Shown here: positions 1-5,246 of the stretch, one piece after another | Numbering within the stretch: the first letter of the stretch is position 1 | Layout: each line of letters begins with the position of its first letter | Source of the DNA: Deltaproteobacteria bacterium | GTDB lineage: Bacteria; Desulfobacterota; Desulfobacteria; Desulfobacterales; Desulfatirhabdiaceae | Assembly: GCA_026388755.1 (NCBI GenBank) | Contig: JAPLJE010000659.1 | Coordinates: 915-6,160, forward strand | Length of the DNA: 5,246 bases | Direction of reading: 5' to 3' | Position numbers and translations under genes: made by a program | Notes under the pieces: generated by a model | Told to the model about the DNA's origin: nothing | Databases searched by the model: none | The model's input: only the letters and a program-made list of their open reading frames with translations

Positions 1-2
1 CC

Positions 3-230
3 CTCAAGATCCAGCTCAAGATGTCAGGCCAGGAGGATTTTCTTGATCTTCCGTACCACCAGGCCATCCTCAAAGACAGGATTCCGCTCAGCATCGGAGG
101 AGGAATCGGACAGTCCAGGACCTTCATGTACCTGTTGCGCACAGCTCACCTTGGGGAGGTGACCGTCTCTGTATGGCCAAAGGAGCTTAGAGATATCTGC
201 GTGAAGAAGAACATACACGTACTCGAGTGA
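3..230 (+). CDS. asnA: Aspartate-ammonia ligase (asparagine synthetase A), C-terminal part, 5' truncated
   Basis: The protein makes asparagine from aspartate and ammonia with ATP cleavage to AMP; it is a cytoplasmic relative of class II aminoacyl-tRNA synthetases. Only the last 75 codons are present, open from base 3 through the window edge to the TGA at 228-230. The methionine at base 21 is internal, because the same frame reads upstream without a stop. The fragment carries the class II motif 3 sequence GGGIGQSR (codons at about 93-116), whose Arg binds ATP, followed by an AHLGEV-x-VSVWP segment typical of the AsnA C-terminus. AsnA is normally about 330-345 residues, so roughly three quarters lies outside the window. 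Family assignment is by motif recognition. The C-terminus looks natural. It uses AGG/AGA arginine codons more than the neighbouring ovoA. It is 115 bp from ovoA with no clear terminator between them. Confidence 0.88.
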   Translation, partial: LKIQLKMSGQEDFLDLPYHQAILKDRIPLSIGGGIGQSRTFMYLLRTAHLGEVTVSVWPKELRDICVKKNIHVLE

Positions 231-256
231 CACGAGGTGATGCATGACGACGGACG

Positions 257-320
257 GAATTTCAGGGAGGCGGGTTGCTCCGAAGCATGGGAGGGAAATA
301 AGCTGCCATTGCTGAAATTC
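257..320. repeat. 9-bp perfect inverted repeat between asnA and ovoA
   Basis: GAATTTCAG at 257-265 is matched exactly by CTGAAATTC at 312-320, with a 46-base interior. Inside it a smaller GGAG/CTCC stem (266-269 with 278-281) could form. There is no T-run after the right arm, so it does not look like an intrinsic terminator. It lies 25 bases before the ovoA start and ends 11 bases before its ribosome binding site, so it could shape the ovoA leader. A 9-bp match could also occur by chance. Confidence 0.35.
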
Positions 321-345
321 GAAGAGAAAATAAGGGGTAAATTTT

Positions 346-2466
346 ATGGATATCCGGAACACCAGAACCACCATTCTCAATGAAGGAAATCCGGAGCAGA
401 AGCGCTCTGAAATACTCGAGTATTTTCATAAAACCTTTGATATCGATGAACGGCTGTACGAGACGCTGAAAGGCGACGACACCTTTTACCTGCGGGCCGA
501 CCGCCTGCGTCACCCACTGATCTTTTACTTCGGGCATACCGCCACCTTTTTTATCAACAAACTGAACATTGCCCGACTCATCAGCACCCGTATCAATCCG
601 CGCTTTGAATCCCTGTTCGCGGTAGGGGTGGATGAGATGTCCTGGGATGACCTGGACGCCAGCCATTATGATTGGCCCGCGCGGCAGGAGGTCCAGGCAT
701 ACCGTGACAAGGTCAGGGAGCTGGTTGACGGGCTGATCCGCCGCATGCCCATGAATCTGCCGATCACCTGGGAAAACCCTTTCTGGGCCATCATGATGGG
801 GATCGAGCATGAGCGCATCCATTTGGAGACCTCATCGGTACTGATCCGCCAGTTGCCCATCGATCAGGTGGTTAAACATCCTTTCTGGGATATCTGCCGC
901 GAAGCGGGCGAACCGCCGCAGAACCGGCTGATGCCGGTCCGGGGCGGCAGGGTTGTACTGGGGAAATCATCTGATCATGCCCTCTATGGCTGGGATAACG
1001 AGTACGGTCATCGGGAAGCCGAGGTAGCGGATTTCAAGGCTGCGGAGTACCTGGTCTCGAACCGGGAGTTTCTCGCCTTTTTAAAGGCCGGCGGTTACCG
1101 CGACCCGCAGTGGTGGACGGACGAAGGCTGGAGCTGGCGCACCTTCAAACAGACGGAACATCCGCTGTTCTGGGTCAAGGGCAGCGGCGCAGATGGCGGG
1201 TGGGGATTGCGGACCATGCTGGAAGTCATCGCTTTGCCCTGGAGCTGGCCGGTGGAGGTCAACCAGTTGGAGGCCAAGGCCTTCTGCAACTGGAAGGCGG
1301 CCAGGAACGGTCTGCCGATTCGTCTTCCCACGGAGGACGAGTGGAACCGGCTGCGTGATGTCTGCAATATTGCCGACCAGCCCTGGTGGGAGCAAGCGCC
1401 CGGCAACATCAACCTGGAACACTGGAGTTCATCCTGCCCGGTGGACCGTTTCCGTTTCGGCGATTTCTTTGATGTCATCGGCAATGTCTGGCAGTGGACC
1501 GAGACTCCGATCTACCCGTTTCACGGCTTCAGGATTCATCCCTGGTACGACGACTTCTCCACGCCGACTTTCGATACCCGCCACAATCTGATCAAGGGGG
1601 GATCCTGGATATCCACCGGCAACGAGGCCACCCGCGATTCCCGTTATGCCTTCAGAAGGCATTTCTTCCAGCATGCCGGTTTCCGCTATGTGGAGAGCAG
1701 TGCTCCCGTGGAAATCCATCAGGAACAATATGAAACCGATACACTGGCAGCGCAGTACTGTGATGCCCATTACGGTAAGGAGCATTTCGGGGTGCCCAAT
1801 TTTGCGTCGACCTGTGCCGCAGCCTGCCTGGAATTGATGAAGGGCCGCAGGACCGGACATGCCCTTGACCTGGGCTGCGCGGTCGGCCGGGCCTCTTTCG
1901 AGCTGGCCAAGGGTGGTTTTACCAAAGTGACGGGACTGGATTTCTCCACCCGTTTCTTCCGGCTGGCCACACATATGCAGGAGGAAGGAACCCTGCGCTA
2001 TGCCTTTCAAGAAGAGGGGGATATCTGTTCGTACCATGAAATCGTGCTGGCGGATTTGGGCCTGGATGCCTGCCGTGACAGGGTCGAGTTCTTTCAGGCC
2101 GATGCCTGCAACCTGCCGGAGAAATTTTCCGGCTATGATCTGGTGCTGGCTGCCAACCTGATCGATCGTCTCTATGCGCCGCGCAAATTCCTCGCAACCA
2201 TTCATGAGCGGATGCATCCGGGCGGCGTGCTGGTGCTCACCTCTCCCTACACCTGGGATGAGGCCTATACCAAGAAGGAGGAATGGCTGGGGGGTTACCG
2301 CGATGCCGGAGAGCCCGTCTGGACGCTGGATGCGTTGAAGGAGGTGCTGGCGCCGCATTTCCGCATGATGGGTGATCCCCGCGATGTTCCGTTCGTGATC
2401 CGCGAGACGCGCAGGAAATACCAGCACACTGTTGCCGAACTGACGGCGTGGGAATTGAAAGGATAG
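346..2466 (+). CDS. ovoA: 5-histidylcysteine sulfoxide synthase / 4-mercaptohistidine N1-methyltransferase (OvoA)
   Basis: OvoA joins cysteine and histidine with O2 on a non-haem iron to give 5-histidylcysteine sulfoxide, the first step to ovothiol A; its C-terminal domain is the N-methyltransferase. The 706 residues match the usual OvoA length of about 700. Three domains are visible. A DinB-like helical domain (about 20-170) has FGHTA (His64) and EHERIH (His155, His159), the probable three-His iron site. An FGE-sulfatase/EgtB-like domain (about 195-450) ends in GGSWIS (418-423) and RRHFFQHAGFRYV (437-449); Tyr434 just before this is a candidate for the active-site tyrosine known in OvoA. A class I SAM methyltransferase (about 465-706) has LDLGCAVGRA (507-516) and the acidic residue of TGLDFS (529-534). 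Start: ATG at 346 with AAGGGG at 332-337, 8 bases away. OvoB, the PLP lyase for the next step, is not in the window. The domain fusion separates OvoA clearly from EgtB. No truncation or frameshift is seen. Confidence 0.93.
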   Translation: MDIRNTRTTILNEGNPEQKRSEILEYFHKTFDIDERLYETLKGDDTFYLRADRLRHPLIFYFGHTATFFINKLNIARLISTRINPRFESLFAVGVDEMSWDDLDASHYDWPARQEVQAYRDKVRELVDGLIRRMPMNLPITWENPFWAIMMGIEHERIHLETSSVLIRQLPIDQVVKHPFWDICREAGEPPQNRLMPVRGGRVVLGKSSDHALYGWDNEYGHREAEVADFKAAEYLVSNREFLAFLKAGGYRDPQWWTDEGWSWRTFKQTEHPLFWVKGSGADGGWGLRTMLEVIALPWSWPVEVNQLEAKAFCNWKAARNGLPIRLPTEDEWNRLRDVCNIADQPWWEQAPGNINLEHWSSSCPVDRFRFGDFFDVIGNVWQWTETPIYPFHGFRIHPWYDDFSTPTFDTRHNLIKGGSWISTGNEATRDSRYAFRRHFFQHAGFRYVESSAPVEIHQEQYETDTLAAQYCDAHYGKEHFGVPNFASTCAAACLELMKGRRTGHALDLGCAVGRASFELAKGGFTKVTGLDFSTRFFRLATHMQEEGTLRYAFQEEGDICSYHEIVLADLGLDACRDRVEFFQADACNLPEKFSGYDLVLAANLIDRLYAPRKFLATIHERMHPGGVLVLTSPYTWDEAYTKKEEWLGGYRDAGEPVWTLDALKEVLAPHFRMMGDPRDVPFVIRETRRKYQHTVAELTAWELKG

Positions 2467-2568
2467 GGCACCTTGAAAAATTGTCTTTTCGCCCAATCTC
2501 AGCGTTAGATATCACGAGTAGCACATGGGAAATATTGCAAAATTACACTTTTAGGAATATCCAGTCAA

Positions 2569-2602
2569 TGAGAAAATAATCGGTTCTCAATTATAAGGAG
2601 GG
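2569..2602 (+). promoter_or_regulatory. Small hairpin followed by strong Shine-Dalgarno before the aldo/keto reductase
   Basis: TGAGAA (2569-2574) and TTCTCA (2584-2589) form a 6-bp stem with a 9-base loop. Six bases later comes AAGGAGGG (2595-2602), a near-perfect ribosome binding site 7 bases before the ATG at 2610. The binding site supports this start. The hairpin is short, and any role in translation or as a weak operator is inference. The rest of the 2467-2609 gap is AT-rich; I find no convincing promoter or terminator in it. Confidence 0.4.
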
Positions 2603-2609
2603 TTACGGC

Positions 2610-3647
2610 ATGAAATATCGACTGTTGGGACAAACCGGCCTCTACGTTTCGGAGCTGTGCCTCGGCACCATGACCTATGGCAGTGCCGGGTTCTGGGAGG
2701 TCATGGGCGGACTGGACCGGGCGGCGGTAAGCGCGCAGGTCAAATACGCCTTTGATCGGGGCATCAACTTTATCGACACCGCCAATGTCTACTCGATGGG
2801 TCAGTCGGAACAGTTGGTCGGGCAGGCCATTCATGACCTGGGACTGCCGCGCGACGAGCTGGTGATTTCCACCAAGGCCACCGGGATCATGAACGACCTG
2901 CCCAACGGACGGGGTCAGTCGCGTTTCCATCTGATGAACGAAGTGGACGCCAGTCTGCAAAGGCTCAAGCTGGATCATCTGGATCTCTACCTGCTGCATG
3001 GGCTCGATCCCCTGACCCCGTTGGAGGAGGCACTGGACACCTTAAACGATCTGGTCCGGTCAGGCAAGGTGCGCTACATCGGTTTATGCAATATGGCGGC
3101 CTGGCAGATCATGAAGGGACTGGCCATTTCCGAAAAACGGGGCTGGTCGCGCTTTGTCACTGTCCAGGCCTATTACACCATCGCCGGCCGCGATCTGGAA
3201 CGGGAAGTGGTGCCGCTCATCCGCGACCAGGGTTTGGGACTCATGGTCTGGAGCCCCCTGGCGGGTGGTCTGTTGACCGGCAAATTGAGCCCGGACGGCA
3301 AGGGGCTGGGCGACAGCCGGCGCAGCACGTTCGAGTTTCCCGTGGTCAACGAGGAGCGGGCCTTCCGTTGTGTTGATGCCATGCGACCCATGGCGGAACA
3401 ACGCGGGGTCTCCGTCGCCAGGATCGCCCTGGCCTGGCTCCTGGCGAAGCAGCCGGTCTCCTCGGTGATTATCGGGGCCAGGACCATCGATCAGCTCAAA
3501 GACAACCTGGAAGCCGCGGAAGTAGCCCTGAACGCTGAGGAACTCGAGATGCTGGACCAGGTCAGTCAGTTGCCGGAGGAGTATCCCGGTTGGATGCTGG
3601 AAAGGCAGAAGCAGTACCGGGCCGTGGTGCCGGAACGGAAAGGTTAG
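2610..3647 (+). CDS. Aldo/keto reductase family oxidoreductase
   Basis: This is a 345-residue cytoplasmic (alpha/beta)8-barrel oxidoreductase of the aldo/keto reductase superfamily, which reduces aldehydes or ketones, usually with NADPH. The catalytic tetrad is complete: Asp56 and Tyr61 in FIDTANVY, Lys89 in ISTKATG and His130 in LDLYLLHG. The barrel motif MVWSPLAGGLLTGK (212-225) and the C-terminal cofactor segment VIIGARTIDQLKDNL (286-300) are typical of the IolS/Kv-beta-like group. Length is normal for that group. No signal peptide or membrane segment is visible, and no C-terminal ferredoxin domain is present. The start is fixed by AAGGAGGG at 2595-2602. It lies 143 bp after ovoA, so co-transcription is possible but not shown. 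The substrate cannot be told from sequence. A link to ovothiol or aromatic metabolism would be speculation. Confidence 0.93.
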   Translation: MKYRLLGQTGLYVSELCLGTMTYGSAGFWEVMGGLDRAAVSAQVKYAFDRGINFIDTANVYSMGQSEQLVGQAIHDLGLPRDELVISTKATGIMNDLPNGRGQSRFHLMNEVDASLQRLKLDHLDLYLLHGLDPLTPLEEALDTLNDLVRSGKVRYIGLCNMAAWQIMKGLAISEKRGWSRFVTVQAYYTIAGRDLEREVVPLIRDQGLGLMVWSPLAGGLLTGKLSPDGKGLGDSRRSTFEFPVVNEERAFRCVDAMRPMAEQRGVSVARIALAWLLAKQPVSSVIIGARTIDQLKDNLEAAEVALNAEELEMLDQVSQLPEEYPGWMLERQKQYRAVVPERKG

Positions 3648-3711
3648 AAAAAAAGCGTTGCTCCTTCCGCAGTGCCCTGCCTGATTCAGATTCTCACGTT
3701 CCCGCTTTTTT
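3648..3711 (+). terminator. Possible long-loop terminator after the aldo/keto reductase gene
   Basis: AAAAAAGCG (3649-3657), directly after the TAG stop, pairs perfectly with CGCTTTTTT (3703-3711). The stem is 9 bp but two thirds A-T, and the loop is 45 bases, containing only a small GCAG/CTGC stem (3669-3672 with 3677-3680). The trailing T-run fits termination of rightward transcription. The long loop makes it a weak candidate; a looser A-rich/T-rich match without function is possible. Confidence 0.35.
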
Positions 3712-3712
3712 C

Positions 3713-3741
3713 TTGACGTCATTAAAGTTTGTCTTTATAGT
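3713..3741 (+). promoter_or_regulatory. Predicted sigma70-type promoter P1 upstream of bamB
   Basis: TTGACG (3713-3718) and TATAGT (3736-3741) are separated by exactly 17 bases, giving a predicted start near 3748. The -35 box follows a T-run at 3706-3711. The -10 box overlaps the left arm of the 16-bp inverted repeat at 3735-3750 and abuts the first 11-bp repeat, so a protein bound there would block this promoter. A sigma54 promoter (GG-N10-GC type) was looked for and not found. The prediction is from sequence only. Confidence 0.6.
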
Positions 3742-3779
3742 CATATTGTAGCTAAAATGTAATTACAATATGACTATAA
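3735..3779. repeat. Perfect 16-bp inverted repeat (probable operator) over promoter P1
   Basis: TTATAGTCATATTGTA (3735-3750) is the exact reverse complement of TACAATATGACTATAA (3764-3779), with a 13-base centre. Two further pairs (C3733-G3781, T3732-A3782) extend it past one mismatch. Chance occurrence of a 16-bp perfect dyad is very unlikely even in AT-rich DNA. Its position across the -10 and predicted start of P1 suggests an operator for a dimeric or tetrameric repressor. As RNA it would also make an AT-rich hairpin, but it has no following T-run, so a terminator is less likely. Confidence 0.7.
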
Positions 3780-3781
3780 GG
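3738..3781 (+). repeat. Cluster A: four head-to-tail 11-bp units
   Basis: Starting at 3738, 3749, 3760 and 3771 the sequence reads TAGTCATATTG, TAGCTAAAATG, TAATTACAATA, TGACTATAAGG. All four begin T-R-R-Y and fit a loose TRRYYATAWTG consensus. The 11-bp step places each unit on the same face of the helix. The cluster overlaps the 16-bp inverted repeat, so part of the pattern can be explained either way. Such spacing is known for tandem binding by OmpR/PhoB-type regulators; assigning a regulator here is inference. Confidence 0.55.
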
Positions 3782-3807
3782 ATTTTGGTGAAAAACGTGC
3801 ATTTTTC

Positions 3808-3836
3808 TTGACACGTAGTTATAATGTGGCTATATC
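3808..3836 (+). promoter_or_regulatory. Predicted sigma70-type promoter P2 upstream of bamB
   Basis: TTGACA (3808-3813, a perfect -35 hexamer) and TATATC (3831-3836) are separated by 17 bases, giving a predicted start near 3843 and a leader of about 195 nt to the bamB ATG. The stretch TTTTTCTTGAC at 3802-3812 repeats the sequence at 3707-3717 around the -35 box of P1. A TATAAT at 3820-3825 is a better -10 match but has no reasonable -35 at 17-18 bp. P2 lies within the second 11-bp repeat cluster, so regulation by the same factor as P1 is likely. Confidence 0.6.
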
Positions 3837-3863
3837 GTAACTATGTTGTAACGGGAATATAAC
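3816..3863 (+). repeat. Cluster B: 11-bp units over promoter P2
   Basis: Starting at 3816, 3827 and 3838 the units TAGTTATAATG, TGGCTATATCG and TAACTATGTTG fit the same consensus as cluster A. Decayed units at 3849 (TAACGGGAATA) and 3860 (TAACAGGCTTA) keep only the leading TAAC. The 28 bases 3816-3843 also form an imperfect palindrome with TAGTTA/TAACTA ends, about 20 of 28 positions symmetric. Clusters A and B start 78 bp apart, close to seven repeat lengths. The cluster covers the P2 spacer, -10 box and predicted start. Confidence 0.55.
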
Positions 3864-4038
3864 AGGCTTACGGTTCCCGGAACTTAAGTCATAGATTTCC
3901 CGGAAAAAATAACTTCAGAAACTTAAGCAATTTCAACCTTCACCTGACGGGAGAAGGCCGTTTTAAAGTGAAGTGCCTGCAACCCAGGATTAATAAAAAA
4001 GCATGCCACGGATTCAGGTAATATAGAAGGGGGATAAA
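3843..4038 (+). other. Long bamB leader with duplicated motifs and a possible stem-loop
   Basis: This gene-free leader contains TTCCCGGAA twice (3874-3882, 3897-3905) and AACTTAAG twice (3881-3888, 3920-3927), in the same order, as if a short block had been duplicated and then filled with a 14-base insert. CGGGAA (3852-3857) can pair with TTCCCG at 3874-3879. CCTTC (3937-3941) and GAAGG (3953-3957), with CC/GG inside, can form a stem-loop. A GTG-started frame of 17 codons at 3968-4021 has no ribosome binding site. I cannot match the leader to a known riboswitch by eye. Confidence 0.4.
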
Positions 4039-5246
4039 ATGAGGTACGCAGAGACAGGGTTTAATTTAGAAATCGATCTAACCCGCGGAAACATTGAGAG
4101 GGTAGCAACCGACCCAAAAGACACCGAACTTTATCTGGGGGGTCTGGGTACTAATGCCAAGATAATATGGGACAGGGTTCCCCCTGAAGTTGAACCCTTT
4201 TCTCCAGAAAACCTGCTCATATTCGGCACCGGTCTTTTATGTGGCACTCCTGCTACCGGTTGTAATCGTACCATAGTTACCACCATTTCTCCTCAGACCC
4301 GGTTAATGGCATTTTCAATGATGGGGGGATTTTTTGCTCCGGAATTGAAGTATGCCGGTTATGATAAAGTGATCCTTCGTGGCAAGTCCCCCGATCTGGT
4401 GTATTTGTGGATAAACAATGACAAAGTGGAAATACGGGATGCTTCCCATTTGAAGGGTAAAGGCGCTGTTGAAACCGCGGAAATTATTAAAAAGGAGTTG
4501 AAGGAACCGAAAGCCCAGGTGGCGGCTATCGGTTTGGCCGGTGAAAACAGGGTCTTTTTTGCGTCCATCGAGCAGGGCAGATCCAGTGCCAGCCGGGGAG
4601 GAATAGGCGCAGTTATGGGTGACAAAGGGTTAAAGGCGATCGTTGTCCGCGGAACAAAGGACATTAATCTTGCCCGCCCTGCTGAATTCATGGAGCTTTG
4701 CAACGAAGTACTGAAATATATAAAATTCCGAAATGACAATCCAATTCCGGGGGTCATGCCCATTTTAGCCGGGCTTGGATCACCGCAAGAGATGAAAGTC
4801 CATGATGAGAAATGGCATACCGAAAATTTCATGTGGGGAAATTCACGTCATCGCAGAAAAGACTTTTGGAACGAAGACGTTGAAAAAGAATGGAAAGAAA
4901 CCATGGAAAAAGCACAGGTTCGTCTTATCAGTTGTTATAACTGCCCGATGAAATGTGGAGCAACCATAACAATTCCGGGACTTCCAACCTATATGATGAA
5001 ATGTTTTTCGAAACTTACTTACACAATGGCTGCCATGTCGAATCTCGATTTTGGTTTAAAGATAGCTCAAAGAGCAACTGAATATGGAGTTGATGGATTT
5101 TCTGCACCTCAAGTAATGGCTTTTGCACTCGAATTATTAGAAAACGGAATCTTATCAGATAAAGATTTCGAAGTAATGCCCGAAGATAACGATGGTAAAT
5201 TTTATTGGTTACTCGATCGTATTGTTAGAAGAGAGGGCATTGGAGA
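4039..5246 (+). CDS. bamB: Class II benzoyl-CoA reductase tungsten subunit BamB, 3' truncated by the window
   Basis: BamB is the active-site subunit of the ATP-independent benzoyl-CoA reductase, which reduces benzoyl-CoA to cyclohexa-1,5-diene-1-carboxyl-CoA, the key step of anaerobic aromatic degradation. It belongs to the aldehyde:ferredoxin oxidoreductase (AOR) family with a tungsten bis-metallopterin and one [4Fe-4S] cluster. Visible here are 402 of about 650 residues. The AOR N-terminal domain (about 1-205) includes LGGLGTNAKI, PATGCNRT and RSSASRGGIGAVMGDKGLKA (181-200). CxxCxxxC at Cys299, Cys302 and Cys306 gives three cluster ligands. Glu251, His260 and Cys322 occupy the positions I recall from the Geobacter metallireducens BamB structure as active-site acid, His and tungsten-ligating Cys; this register match separates it from ordinary AORs. 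Start: ATG at 4039 with GAAGGGGG at 4026-4033. No signal peptide is visible. Base composition is lower in GC than the upstream genes, and lower still after about 4800. Electron-transfer partners (bamC onward) would be expected to the right. Confidence 0.92.
   Translation, partial: MRYAETGFNLEIDLTRGNIERVATDPKDTELYLGGLGTNAKIIWDRVPPEVEPFSPENLLIFGTGLLCGTPATGCNRTIVTTISPQTRLMAFSMMGGFFAPELKYAGYDKVILRGKSPDLVYLWINNDKVEIRDASHLKGKGAVETAEIIKKELKEPKAQVAAIGLAGENRVFFASIEQGRSSASRGGIGAVMGDKGLKAIVVRGTKDINLARPAEFMELCNEVLKYIKFRNDNPIPGVMPILAGLGSPQEMKVHDEKWHTENFMWGNSRHRRKDFWNEDVEKEWKETMEKAQVRLISCYNCPMKCGATITIPGLPTYMMKCFSKLTYTMAAMSNLDFGLKIAQRATEYGVDGFSAPQVMAFALELLENGILSDKDFEVMPEDNDGKFYWLLDRIVRREGIG

Noticed and set aside
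1429..2496. 355-codon open frame on the minus strand
   Set aside because: It lies fully antisense to the methyltransferase and FGE parts of ovoA, has no recognisable domain, and is expected from GC-rich coding sequence with few stops on the opposite strand.
3084..3722. 212-codon minus-strand frame
   Set aside because: It is antisense to the aldo/keto reductase, has no family motif, and its start region overlaps the P1 promoter area without a ribosome binding site of its own that I can support.
3735..3779. Intrinsic terminator formed by the 16-bp inverted repeat
   Set aside because: The stem is almost entirely A-T and no T-run follows the right arm; it overlaps a promoter instead.
3738..3863. 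CRISPR array or replication iterons
   Set aside because: The units are 11 bp and contiguous without unique spacers, which excludes CRISPR. Iterons are less likely because the units sit on two promoters of a metabolic gene and no rep gene is near.
3968..4021. GTG-started 17-codon frame in the bamB leader (possible leader peptide)
   Set aside because: No Shine-Dalgarno precedes it and there is no codon run suggesting attenuation; a frame this short is expected by chance.
3700..4038. Sigma54 promoter for bamB
   Set aside because: Some aromatic-degradation genes in Geobacter use sigma54-type control, but no TGGCAC-N5-TTGCT-like pair was found on the plus strand in this region.
4359..4832. 157-codon minus-strand frame
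   Set aside because: It is antisense to conserved BamB sequence that contains the AOR motifs; the plus-strand protein is clearly the real one.

Overview
The window looks like chromosome from an anaerobic deltaproteobacterium of the Geobacter/Desulfuromonadales or a related aromatic-degrading lineage. The main evidence is the right-hand gene. It encodes the first 402 residues of BamB, the tungsten-containing catalytic subunit of the ATP-independent (class II) benzoyl-CoA reductase used by obligately anaerobic aromatic degraders. Lineage is inferred from gene content only; there is no rRNA or other phylogenetic marker here.

Layout, all genes on the + strand: (1) 3-230, the 3' end of asnA (aspartate-ammonia ligase), cut by the window start. 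(2) 231-345, a short gap with a 9-bp inverted repeat. (3) 346-2466, ovoA, a three-domain 5-histidylcysteine sulfoxide synthase fused to a methyltransferase, the first enzyme of ovothiol biosynthesis. (4) 2467-2609, a gap with a small hairpin next to a strong Shine-Dalgarno. (5) 2610-3647, an NADPH-type aldo/keto reductase with an intact catalytic tetrad. (6) 3648-4038, a 391-bp AT-rich control region. (7) 4039-5246, bamB, running off the right edge.

The control region before bamB is the most structured part of the window. It holds two good sigma70-type promoters (TTGACG-17-TATAGT and TTGACA-17-TATATC), a perfect 16-bp inverted repeat covering the first -10, and two runs of a degenerate 11-bp unit (TRRYYATAWTG) repeated at one helical turn. 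One run lies on each promoter. A leader of about 195 nt follows, with short duplicated motifs and a possible stem-loop. I read this as a multi-site operator controlling benzoyl-CoA reductase expression; the regulator is not in the window.

The genes do not form one obvious pathway. asnA (amino-acid synthesis), ovoA (thiol redox metabolite) and the aldo/keto reductase look like separate units with GC-rich coding. bamB and its promoter region are clearly more AT-rich and probably mark the start of a benzoyl-CoA degradation cluster continuing to the right. An oxygen-using enzyme (OvoA) lying close to an oxygen-sensitive tungsten reductase is biologically odd and is listed as a finding.
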